Below are positions 9,760 to 18,061 of a DNA stretch of 20,792 nt, in pieces. The notes below the pieces were generated by a model. The model made no database searches, was not told the origin of the DNA, and saw only the letters and a list, made by a program, of their open reading frames with translations. This DNA comes from Larix sibirica (taxonomy: Eukaryota > Streptophyta > Pinopsida > Pinales > Pinaceae), in the NCBI GenBank assembly GCA_004151065.3, contig NWUY0300018701.1:13516-34307 (forward strand). The letters run 5' to 3'. A program made the translations under genes and the position numbers. Numbering within the stretch: the stretch's first letter is position 1; each line of letters starts with the position of its first letter.

Positions 9760-10480
9760 TTCTCACCTACCGAGGTACCTCTACACATTGAGGTAAAGCA
9801 TGCAATTGATTAAACATCAAGTGCCCCTCTAGCTATGATCCAATATATAAATGCTCACATATGGAGAATGACGAGATTAATGGTGAATTGTACAACTAAT
9901 ACAAATACATTCTACCAAGCTCCTCACATTGTGAGAGCTGAATTTTGTTGGTTTAGTAGAAGGACGAGACATGGCAACTCAATATTGATTACAAGCATGA
10001 ACAAAATCAAATGCAAGAAAATGTATCCAATACCATGGAATGATGATCTTCTCAATCATCTTGAGGGTTCCAAATTGTGTAGTAAGATTGATATGAAGTT
10101 ATACCATGACTAGTTGCCAATAGAGCAAACTAATGTGTGGAAGAAAACCTTCAAGTCTAAAGAAGGTCTCTTTGAGCGATTGGTCTTGCCTTTTAGTTTG
10201 AATAATGTTCCAACAATATTCATGAGGATGATGGGAGATATCTTGCATCCATTCACTAATTTTTTTATGGTCATATATTTGGATGATATTGCCATCTTCA
10301 CTAGAACATGGAAGCAACATCTAAAGAGCATTCATCAAGTTCTTAGCACCTTGCAACAACACAACATATATGCAAATTTGGAAAAGTGCTTATTTAACAT
10401 GCATAGAATTTAGTATCTAGGATACACCATGGATTAGTGTGGCACACAAGTGGATATAAACAAGGTCCAAGTCATTGATT
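9760..10480 (+). pseudogene. gypsy-1 reverse transcriptase, broken but YLDD kept
   Basis: The RT begins soon after a KHAID stretch at 9796-9812. Recognisable blocks include sequence equivalent to RPSSSPC (near 9915), NKIKCKKMYPIPWNDDLLNHLEGSK and SKIDMKLYHD, which carries the motif A Asp (9990-10113). Then come PIEQTNVWKKTFKSKEGLFE, LPFSLNNVPTIFMRMMGDIL and IYLDDIAIFTRTW (10114-10320). The catalytic YLDD box is intact at 10276-10287. ANLEKCLFNMHRI and YLGYTMD follow up to a TAG near 10435. A stop just after YHD and frameshifts before 10000 break it. Motif spacing is that of a gypsy RT. Confidence 0.9.
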
Positions 10481-11085
10481 ATTGGATATCCCTAAAGACA
10501 TTAATGGATCTCCACAACTTATTAGGCATCACCAACTTCTACAATAGGTTTGTGTAGGGGTTCTCTCATATCGCTTGTCCCTTGGGCCATGTGACCATGG
10601 GTGGAGACAAAGAGAAGTTTGTTTGGGATTAGGAACAATATCAATCATTCAAGGATATGAAACATCACCTTTTCATGACACCAGTCCTCATTTTTTCACA
10701 TTTGCAACAACCACTGAGGTTGAGATAGATGCATTAGATTATGTTTTTGGTGTAGTCCTCACTTAACATTGAAAACCATGGCATAACATATCAATACACT
10801 ATTTGACATGATTTGTAGGTACCCCACTTATGACAAGGACATGTACTCCATTGTGGGAGTATGTCGGTAATGAAAGCAATATATTATAGGAAAGCAAACA
10901 ATCATCCAAATTGACAACAAGCCCCTATAATTCATGCACATGCATAGAAATTTGCAAACTGACCACCATCAGAAGTGGTCTATGTGCCTTCAACAGTCCC
11001 ACTTTAACATCAACTAAAAGAAGGGAAACACAAATTGAGTTATAGATTGCCTCAACCGCCCCTAGTTGTGGCATTAACCACAATG
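10481..11085 (+). pseudogene. gypsy-1 RNase H, broken
   Basis: RNase H removes the RNA strand during reverse transcription. The connection region reads LHNLLGITNFYNRFV, a TAG at 10555-10557, then GFSHIACPLG (10500-10600) and KEKFVWD. The first catalytic segment, EIDALDYVFGVVLT (10725-10764), corresponds to a TDASD-type motif and keeps an Asp. Further on are TYDKDMYSIV-like bases (10828-10860), KPL, TAA at 10928-10930, FMHMH, then DHHQKW and VIDCLNRP (11040-11062). The TAA stands where this family has Gln. Stops and frameshifts are frequent, so no product is expected. Confidence 0.82.
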
Positions 11086-11199
11086 CTTAATTCTTGACGA
11101 CACAATACCTCCAAGTGGCCCTAGTTGTATTACAATGATCATTAATTCATTACTACATATTAGATATTGGAAACATATAAACAAGTTTCAAAATTTCAC

Positions 11200-11717
11200 C
11201 TCTAGGACGGACTTCTAAGCCATATGGAAAATATTTGTGTTCCTCCAACTAAGCATGAGAAGTTGATTTGGGAGGCACATTATAATTAGGTGGATGGGCA
11301 ATTCGACGTGGAGAAAATAGTTGAAATATTGCATAAGTACTTATACTAGATAAAGCTTTTATAGGACATCATGATGTATATTAGAGAATGCACTACTTCT
11401 GCCATCGCTAAACTTGCCTCCAAGAAGTAGGAACTATACGCTCCTATACCTACTATAGATAAGCCTTGAGAATCAATCTCAACGGATTATATGTCAGGGA
11501 TACCCTCAACAAAACATGGTAATGCTTATGTATTTGTGTTTGTTGATCATTTCTCTAAGATTTCCATTTTTCTACCCTACAAAAAGAGTATCATAGTAGA
11601 AGTCACTACTAAGCTCTTATTCGAGTGCATTTGGCTTCATTTTGAGTTGCCACTCACTATTGTTTCAGATAAGGACTACAAGTTGCTCAGTACTCTCCAA
11701 AACATTTTGAACAACAA
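11200..11717 (+). pseudogene. gypsy-1 integrase, truncated
   Basis: Integrase would join the DNA copy to the host chromosome. From about 11220 the frame gives ENICVPPTKHEKLIWEAHYN, the N-terminal zinc-binding region, where expected His and Cys residues have changed (GQFD instead of GHF-, CTTSA instead of CTSCA). The core starts with ESISTDYMSGIPSTKHGNAY, including the first catalytic Asp (about 11484), and VFVDHFSKI. The second Asp is in IVSDKDYKLLSTL near 11670. The Glu region and C-terminus are missing because the element stops at about 11717. The open frame 11491-11817 is integrase only in its first three quarters; the rest is antisense to LINE C RNase H. Confidence 0.85.
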
Positions 11718-11739
11718 TGTAGTGAGTTCCCAAATGAGA

Positions 11740-12195
11740 AAGGGAGATACATCACAAGGTCGACCAAGTCTCAACCAAGTGGTTTTCTTGAGTTTTCCAA
11801 ATAGTATATCACCCTAGCTTAGTAGAATAACTTCTTTAGAAAGGGCATACGCTTGGATATTCAATTCAAGTGTATATGTGAGTTATTTTGAACATGGTGA
11901 AATCTATAATTACATCCCTCATATGTGCCACCGTGCAGTGACCAGGTCATTGTTAAAGATTTTTTTTTCCTAGCATCACATTGACCACTAGCATAGAGTC
12001 ATTGAATACCTGCATATCCGTTATCCCCTTGGAATAGGTCATTTTAAGCATAGTTTTGAATGCCATGAATTATATTGTATTATTGGTACCTCTACTTACA
12101 TACAACTTGAAGGATATGAAATGAGTGTGCCTCCCAATCCGCAAACATGATCCAAATCCTGACATGCACCATCAAAAAAACCCCAACAAATATTT
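11740..12195 (-). pseudogene. LINE C RNase H domain, broken
   Basis: The minus strand reads WGFFDGACQDLDHVCGLGGT (12195 down to about 12125), then a short garbled part, RGTNNTI, stop, FMAFKTMLKM, SKGITDMQVFNDSMLVVNVM (to about 11970), HCTVAHMRDVIIDFTMFKITHIY (near 11940-11880) and, after a frameshift, ELNIQAYALSKEV. This is the full order of an RNase H fold: first Asp in FFDGA, a Glu site lost to a stop in the TNN--E-MALK segment, Asp in NDS (usually GDS), and the closing HIY-ELN--A-ALSK motif. At least three stops or frameshifts are visible. Identified from family motifs. Confidence 0.78.
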
Positions 12196-12800
12196 TTACA
12201 TCTATTATAAACTCACTGATTTACCACGACAAGGCCGGTTTATAATCTTCTCAACATAAGTTAAAGATAAATGAAATCCTTCTTTAACTCCAATATGCAA
12301 TGAATATCCTTCAACAAACCCAACTAGTTTCAAGCTTTGACAATGACTTGATCATATAGTCTATAAATGACAACTTAACCTTAAATAGTATTCCTAAGTT
12401 TTCCATACATTTTAAAGGATTCCCTTGAGAGGCGATGTCAAAATCTTTTCAAATATCAACAAACCAATCAACAAGATCTTCTTTTTTGTTATGACAATTT
12501 TCAAGAATGATCATATAAGTAAGAACATGGTCAATTGTTGAGTGTTTGGGCCTTTATCTCTAACCTTGTTTTCAACCAATGAATTGCTAATTTTGTTTTC
12601 TACATTAGCTAGAAAGCTCAACCAATAAATGATAAATCATAATAGTTCTATAATTAGAAGGATTGATTTTGTCCCTAGATTTAGAGATAGGTATGATGAA
12701 ACTTTTCATCCATTGTTTAGGAAATCTTGTTTATAGCGAAGTACTAATTGTGGTTAAGTAGCTTTATAACACGAGAGGGCTGAGGATAAACATCGAGGAA
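12196..12800 (-). pseudogene. LINE C reverse transcriptase fragment, broken
   Basis: On the minus strand, PRVIKLLNHN and, after a frameshift, FPKQWMKSFIIPISKSRDKI (about 12720-12665) lead to NPSNYRTIMIYHLL. The SLVENKVRDKGPNTQQLTMF stretch corresponds to the usual K-RAKGQ---TIDH block. A decayed DFRKAFD-like motif A follows near 12430-12480 (ICL or VDI-KDFDI depending on frame), then MYGKLRNTI, YRLYDQVI and a GVKEGF-like piece equivalent to GVKQG (about 12270). After that the sequence passes to RNase H without the motif C region. The assignment to a non-LTR RT is sound at block level, but exact boundaries are not. Confidence 0.72.
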
Positions 12801-13719
12801 CTTATAGGGAAAGCTATGCATTTCCTAACCCCATCTATATGCCATATATACTAGTTGGGTGTATCATTATGGATGTTGCATGTTGGTAGATGCGCCACTG
12901 ATCCTAAATGAGGTACTTATAACCCACTTTCTTCACTAGCACAGGGCCTTTGTGGAAATGTACTTACTCTCTACGATCTTTGCTTATAATTGATTATAAA
13001 GCTCCTTTCTCTGTGTAACCTACACACAAGCAATAAATTGTATGCTTGTAAATTCGACTAGTTCAAAACAATTATTATATATTCAAACTTTGCATTGGAC
13101 ATAATGGACAATCACAACAATACCTTTAAGCTCCATCATCAAATGTCAATACAATAACCATGCGATATATTAAATAATATATCAACACCACATCAATGGA
13201 ATTAGCAGCTACATAATGAAACCTATTAGTCTAAAACACTTTCAACACTAATATTTTCATCAATCCAATCAAAGAACCACTATGTTTATGTCCCATGAAA
13301 TGACAAACATAAAAAAAAACCTTTATATCGACTCAATGAAACCAATTAGTCATACCATTGGCATCAAATGGGATGGCACCATTCTTTGTGAGTATTAAAG
13401 GACAAATATGCCGATGCTTTAATAAAAAATGATCCAATATGAATAAAAACCAACACTCCAATATGAGTAATATGTTCCAACATGAATGAGGATCGCCACT
13501 CTATGCTCACTAGCCTTTAATGGTTTTATTACATGCGAACTATCACCTTTCTCTTTTATTTTTCAATATGGTTCCCTCAACTAATCTTTAATTAAAAGGA
13601 CAATGGAATGGAATGGGACTGTTATATTGCACTGGGAGAGGGCTCAAATACATCAATGCTCATTGAGAATGCAATATATTCCAACAATAAGGTACATGAA
13701 TATATATTAATAATTTACC

Positions 13720-13831
13720 AATTAATGAGAGCATGAGATGGATTAAAACAAATGTCCATACAATTTGTTATATCACCAAACAATTTGTTAATTAGAGCAC
13801 GAGACAAATAATTCATTAATGAGAGCATGGC
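13720..13831 (+). repeat. Degenerate short repeats with TTAATGAGAGCATG and CAATTTGTTA
   Basis: ATTAATGAGAGCATG occurs at 13721-13735 and again at about 13816-13830, with a weaker version (TTAATTAGAGCACGAGA) at 13788-13804. CAATTTGTTA occurs at 13761-13770 and 13781-13790. The pattern suggests a decayed local tandem array with mixed spacing. No function is evident. Confidence 0.75.
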
Positions 13832-13860
13832 TAGACGATGAGAGACCCAATCATTGAACA

Positions 13861-13890
13861 GTCTAGGAAAGCAAAGTCTAGGAAAGCAAA
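13861..13890 (+). repeat. Perfect 15-bp tandem repeat, two copies
   Basis: GTCTAGGAAAGCAAA is repeated exactly twice head to tail (13861-13875 and 13876-13890). In one frame this gives a repeated SLGKQ, but the surrounding frame is short and has no other coding support. Confidence 0.95.
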
Positions 13891-14601
13891 GACACGACCT
13901 ACCAATTCAACGTATGACCTCCCGACTTTATGAATTGTTGTGTATAGCCTTGCTTCAAAGTGCATACAACCCCAAGGATAATGACATCACTCTATACAAT
14001 TGGTCTAGCTGTGGACTACCTATGGGAATGCCCAACGTTCTCAATAATTGATAAAATGATGATAGCCATGCACAAAATGAACACAATAGTCTCAATGAAT
14101 AATCACCAGGTGTAAATCGGGAGTAGAATAGAAAAAATATTACAATACCCTTTCCTTAGAGCCATTGAACTCATAATGGAGAGGATACTGGTTATGTTAG
14201 AGCTCTTTCCATTCAAAACATGTAAGGGAAAAACATTTTTTTGAGTATGAGCTATCAAATACAATTTGAAATTCATCATGATAACCCATACACAAAACTA
14301 AGAGTAGCTCATGAAACATAGATAAGAGTCGTATTACTCTCACACGCAAAAGTTACAAAACAATTATAGAGAAACTCATAACACGATGATACAGTGTTTA
14401 TCCTGGAAACCCAAATGGAAAAACCATCTTGGGATGATGGCTCAATTTTTATTTCGACAATTTAAGTTATAATGTAGACTACAAACTCATGTGTCATTCA
14501 ACAATTTATACATATCCTCTTTGCATCCTCACCTCTTATCTAGACCCTTTGTGAGTTACAAGAAAATATAAAAGAATTAGAGGTGATGGGAAGACCAAAC
14601 A

Positions 14602-14699
14602 TCCTTTCATTTTCATTTTCATTTCTCATTCCTCAGTTTTTTCTATCTTATTTCCATTTCTTTTTTTCTCATTTATTAGTTTTTCATTTTCTTTTATTT
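14602..14699 (+). repeat. Pyrimidine-rich low-complexity tract
   Basis: The tract is about 100 bases made almost only of T and C, with repeated CATTTT and TTTCATT units, ending just before a TTTAAATTTAAA palindrome at 14698-14709. On the minus strand it is a purine-rich run. No gene is seen next to it. Confidence 0.85.
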
Positions 14700-14785
14700 A
14701 AATTTAAATGACATTACCTTTTATTTTTATTTAACCTTGGTTAACTAATGCATTGCTTATGGGTACTCAGTCTTAAAATCATTCA

Positions 14786-14806
14786 ATACAAAATTCAATT
14801 TTGTAT
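14786..14806. repeat. 21-bp near-perfect palindrome beside an assembly N
   Basis: Two 10-base arms (ATACAAAATT and its exact reverse complement) flank a single C. It lies 21 bases left of the ambiguous base at 14827, where gypsy-2 sequence begins. It could form a hairpin. No transposon end can be assigned to it. Confidence 0.9.
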
Positions 14807-14827
14807 AGATCGAAGTTCTTTGATAAN

Positions 14828-15146
14828 GGTAAAGAAGGGTAATGGTAAAATGGTACATCGGGAAGTGGTGTGAGTTCCACAAAATCCCCTGGCACAACAC
14901 TGATGAATGCCTCTCAAAACAATCATCGTTGGCTGAGAGGAAATCCCTAGAGCCGGACTCTGGATCAAAATCTGATTCAGAGCAAGAAAGGGGAAAGTAG
15001 ATCATTGATGTAGAACCTAGTGCCACCATTGCAACTGCAAATATGGAACCAAAAGAGTCAGAGGATCCAGAGGAAGGGGATCGCCTCTTCCATTCACAAC
15101 CGTGGATGAGGGGACTCCACTACATTTCATTGTTGATAGTGGTATC
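14828..15146 (+). pseudogene. gypsy-2, left part: end of gag and start of protease
   Basis: The plus strand reads KWCEFHKIPWHNTDECLSKQ (from 14863), the nucleocapsid knuckle of this gypsy family with His in the second zinc-ligand place (CX2HX4HX4C). An acidic linker follows (SGSKSDSEQERGK), then TAG at 14998-15000 where the family has Gln, IIDVEPSATIATA and PEEGDRLFHSQPWMRG. After a frame change come TPLHFIVDSG, with the aspartic protease active site DSG intact at 15135-15143. The sequence breaks off at 15146 inside the protease; its continuation is found at 20107. The left end at 14828 coincides with an N. Only this piece of the 5' half of the element is present. Confidence 0.88.
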
Positions 15147-15154
15147 TGTTGATG
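15142..15154 (+). repeat. Left target-site duplication GTATC and left terminus TGTTGATG
   Basis: GTATC (15142-15146) is the last gypsy-2 sequence. TGTTGATG (15147-15154) starts the inserted DNA. The same five bases recur immediately after the right end of the insert, and the eight terminal bases are the exact inverse of the right end. Confidence 0.85.
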
Positions 15155-16118
15155 TTTCATTCTGCATCACCTTTAATTCTCGCAAAATGTTGCGAGTACT
15201 CGCATATTTTGTTTGTTTAATGGAATCCCTTGGACAATGTTACTTGACCTTAACTCCGAATCTATTACATATTTGTTCTTTTAAAAAGGGCCTAGTGCTA
15301 ATCCATTCAGGTCACGAAAGGGGGGACCTACTAAAGATGATGGTATGACAAGGTTCAAATGAATGATGTTTTGAATGAAAAAAAAACTATGGTTTCATAC
15401 CCATGACAAGTCATTGACTTCTTTTATTCTTATGGATAACATATTGTATCATTTGGTTTTGTTTATGAATGGACCTTTAAAAAGAGTTTTGGTTTGATTA
15501 TGGTTTACAAATAAAAAAGGGTTATGTTAATAAGGAGATTATTGGCATCGTGGAAATAAATGTTTGATGGGATATTATCATCATGGAAAAGGCACATATT
15601 CAGTTTTATACAGCATGGTGACAAACATTGCATTAGGTAGGATCGATAACGTGATTATGTTGGGACTATTGCACGCTAGATGTTTTATGTAGCATAGTTT
15701 GATTAAACTTTTCACCTTTGGATCCAAATGTATTCTATTGATTAATGTGTTGGCTCATGCGCTTGATGTGTTGGATATTAGACTGAGAATTTTGTGACAC
15801 GCTCCTTTCCAGCTCATTTTCCCAGAATCGACGCATTTATCATCCATGATCACAATAGATACAATGTTGCAGTTGAGTGAACAGTGCATTTATTATGTTC
15901 GCATGTCCACCATTAATTTGAAACATGGTAAATGCAATTCATGGTGAGAATTGCAAGCCCGATTTTTGAGCTTTCTATTATCTCGTTCGGTTTTTCATGG
16001 CATTCAATGCTTCATACCATGATATGAACCGAGTTAAATTACCAAAAGGATATCATGGGATTTCATATTGTGCTTGTTTTTACCACGATAGAGTTTTTGT
16101 TATCTTTCTTCTTCACAG
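15155..16118. other. Insert, left non-coding part
   Basis: This is AT-rich DNA without a convincing gene. A short frame near 15292-15350 (ANPFRSRKGGPTKDDGMTRF) is hydrophilic and looks coding-like, and ends near a possible GTATGA donor at 15341, but it has no supported start and its splice phase does not match the exon at 16119. Exons further upstream of the candidate gene may lie here, but I cannot place them. Confidence 0.35.
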
Positions 16119-16204
16119 TTGTGCAAAAGCAGAGAGACCAACGCGTTTGGAGGACCATCCTTTGGATAGCTTGGTAAATAAACACAATAATTCCTCCTTG
16201 GCAG
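16119..16204 (+). CDS. Candidate internal exon (86 nt) of an unrecognised gene
   Basis: The evidence is signal-based. Upstream is a pyrimidine-rich tract ending TCTTTCTTCTTCACAG, a strong 3' splice site. The exon ends GGCAG followed by GTATGT at 16205, a strong plant 5' splice site. The 86 nt begin with the last base of a codon and end with the first base of the next. The frame in between is open, giving 28 residues that start CAKAERPTRLEDHPLDSL and end NNSSLA. Joined to the acceptor at 18061/18062 across an intron of 1,857 bases, the leftover G plus CC makes Ala and the frame continues directly into MSFHSRGS. The peptide is charged and unlike any domain I know. The upstream exon was not found, so the gene start is unknown. 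Confidence 0.4.
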
Positions 16205-16348
16205 GTATGTAAAGTGACACATGGTTTACCTACTGTGCATCTTTATAGAAATTGACTGCTTGTGTTGTTAGATTACATTTGCGTGTCCTTTTTAATGTTC
16301 TTATCCTCGTCCTGTTTAAATCCAAATATCTTGTTTCAATTGGCATGC

Positions 16349-16426
16349 CACGTGTTTAGTCCGGGCATGTCATATTTGACTTCTATCTTATTACCCTAGA
16401 TGCCATGGAATCATAAAACCCTAAAA
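16349..16426 (+). promoter_or_regulatory. G-box (CACGTG) and telobox (AAAACCCTAAAA) cluster
   Basis: CACGTG is at 16349-16354, and AAAACCCTAAAA at 16415-16426. A further AACCCTA lies at 16431-16437. These motifs occur together in plant promoters and first introns of strongly expressed genes. Here they stand about 1.64 kb upstream of the ATG at 18064. Short motifs occur by chance in AT-rich DNA, so this is only a candidate. Confidence 0.25.
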
Positions 16427-17348
16427 TTTGAACCCTATCCTTTAATCTCGCCACCCTCCATTCTCTAAGAATCGCAAGTAGTGGAGTGATAAGTCATTAA
16501 ATGGAAAATTGAAATGTGATGAAGGAGATATTCTACAGTTAATATTGGTTTGGTAACAGGGTTTTTAATAAGGACATATATATGTTAATTCGAAATAACC
16601 TCGGGATTTATCATTATTAAGTCTTTGATATGCATGGTTTATGTTTACAAACCCTCCGCTCAGCCAAGCTTTGAATGATTCCAACTTCAAAACCTAAATT
16701 TCAAATACTTATGTTGAAATTTGACTTTCACCATATTTTTTTTATCATTCATGGTATAAATATCGTGGTTGACATAAGATCACTGTCAACCTGGTTATAA
16801 GCAAGGGTTTTTATGAAATAATTTCAAAACTATGGGTTTGAATCGTGGCGAGTCCAAAAGCTGAGCTGTCATTGATGGAAAAGAATTAGAGAATTTATAT
16901 TTTGAAAAATTGTTCAAGTGCTCAGTCTGTTCATAGCACAGTCATATGGATTAAGCTATTATCACCATCAAAGATATTTCCTAATCCCTCACACGTTCAA
17001 CCTCCATTTCACTCTTGCACAATTCGAAAGTCATCCTCATGTTAATTTTCATCATATTCATTCCATTTCATTACCTTTCCCATTTATCCAAAGCTTTTTA
17101 CCAACTGTTTAAATCAATTTGATATCAATTTCCTCTGATTCCTTTTCAAAAGATTTGTATAGTGTGGATTTTGTAAGGATGATCTTACCCACCATCCAGA
17201 CTTTCCCCTTTTGTCTCTGCTCAAATTTGGTAATTCTCCATGCATTGAAATTAACCCCAAGCGAAGAATTTGATGAGAATTAAACAGTTTGGTTTCATGG
17301 ATATGAGTGTGACTTGTTAAGCAAATGCATTATCGTTTTTTTAGTCAT

Positions 17349-17830
17349 TATTCCAAAACGTTTAATGATAACTCTGTTGTCAAATCTAATCGACTTTATG
17401 GAATTTCAAGGTTGAGGATTAAACTAATTGTTCTTGAGCAATAGTTGCAATTCGATATCAATTGATTTCGAAGACTGAACAAGGGATATCGTGCTGGATT
17501 GTTATGACAGGGATGAATGAAGGATAGTACATGGTATAAAGTTACAACAAACACGATTTTGACTAGCCATAAATGAATTTATCATTTTCAGTAACTATTT
17601 TGGAATTTGCAATATGAATGTTGAGTGATAGTTCTATGGATTTAAGCAAATCAATTCCATGGGATCTCATGGTTACGATTAAGATATAATTGTTTATCCG
17701 CAGTGGGCGTTGGTTGTAATTTGACATCAACTGATTTCAGATAATAAACATTAGTTGTCACGCTACATTCCTTTGACAATGATAATTGAAGAATAAGATT
17801 TGGTTTTGAGCTACAACATTATATTTGTCA
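17349..17830 (+). repeat. Diverged tandem duplication, period about 269 bp
   Basis: A first unit (about 17349-17560) and a second (about 17610-17830) share an ordered series of matches. Examples are ATGGAATTTC/ATGGGATCTC (17398, 17659), GATATCAATTGATTTC/GACATCAACTGATTTC (17454, 17723) and GTTACAACA/GCTACAACA (17541, 17810). Offsets are 261 to 269 with small indels. Identity is low, roughly two thirds by eye, so the duplication is old. It lies within the candidate intron. Confidence 0.6.
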
Positions 17831-18061
17831 TCTCAAAGAATTGTTTTTTCCATCATATCCTTTCCCAACTCCTCATTTGCAGCCCTATATCGATACCTTA
17901 CCTATGCAAATGTTATAGCATTGCTTGCATGAAATGATATCAATATTGCATTGATAAGTATTAAAGAGGCTTGAGTGGTTGATTGTCACTTTATACATAA
18001 ATGTTTTGTTCATTAAAAATTATGTATATAAAATACTTGCTCATTATTGATGTGTTTTCAG

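Larger units (their letters stand above)
8430..11717 (+). mobile_element. gypsy-1: decayed Ty3/gypsy LTR retrotransposon, internal region
   Basis: The plus strand holds gag, protease, RT, RNase H and integrase in the order that defines Ty3/gypsy elements (integrase last). All domains are recognisable, but stops and frameshifts occur throughout. The element belongs to the same family as gypsy-2: the segment 9713-9750 is identical over 38 bp to 20299-20336. The linker between protease and RT is missing about 260 bp compared with gypsy-2. The integrase is cut off at about 11717, just after its second Asp, where sequence of a minus-strand LINE begins. I find no 3' LTR. Confidence 0.9.
11740..12800 (-). 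mobile_element. LINE C: relic of an RT plus RNase H non-LTR element
   Basis: On the minus strand an RT fragment (about 12800-12196) is followed at once by an RNase H fragment (about 12195-11740). The RT type (NYRTIMI, then a DFRKAFD-like block) differs from LINE A and LINE B, so it is a third lineage. In complete elements of this kind RNase H lies far downstream of the RT palm, so a large deletion has probably joined them, or they come from two insertions. Its left end meets the truncated gypsy-1 integrase at 11717-11740. No tail or target duplication can be seen. Confidence 0.7.
12801..14827. other. About 2 kb of AT-rich, unassigned DNA
   Basis: I see no gene and no recognisable transposon protein in this stretch on either strand. 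It holds short degenerate repeats (13720-13830), a 15-bp tandem repeat (13861-13890), a pyrimidine-rich tract (14602-14699), and a 21-bp near-palindrome close to an N at 14827. A motif like GTTTATCCTGGAAACCCAAATGG (split here as 14396-14420) recalls plant LTR ends but is not enough to call one. Open frames such as 13854-14051 arise by chance or from the tandem repeat. Confidence 0.5.
16205..18061 (+). other. Candidate intron region with repeats and promoter-like motifs
   Basis: If the exon model is right this is a 1,857-bp GT-AG intron (GTATGT to TTTTCAG). It is AT-rich, has no long convincing frame (16918-17112 is T- and C-rich chance coding), and contains the G-box/telobox cluster at 16349-16426 and a diverged tandem repeat at 17349-17830. 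If the promoter-like motifs are real, transcription may start inside this stretch and only its 3' part would be an intron. Confidence 0.4.

Noticed and set aside
11720-11817. The C-terminal part of the integrase frame (after LSTLQNILNN).
   Set aside because: These residues do not match integrase. The minus strand of the same bases continues the LINE C RNase H end.
14757-15029. A minus-strand open frame of 90 residues.
   Set aside because: It is antisense to the gypsy-2 gag end and protease start, which match family motifs on the plus strand.
15043-15348. A 101-residue open frame as an independent small gene.
   Set aside because: Its first 24 residues are gypsy-2 gag/protease sequence. The rest is out of frame and crosses the insertion point at 15147.
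15292-15350. The ANPFRSRKGGPTKDDGMTRF stretch as a BED-type zinc finger or upstream exon.
   Set aside because: No paired Cys/His ligands are visible. The frame is closed just upstream, and its possible donor phase does not match the exon at 16119.
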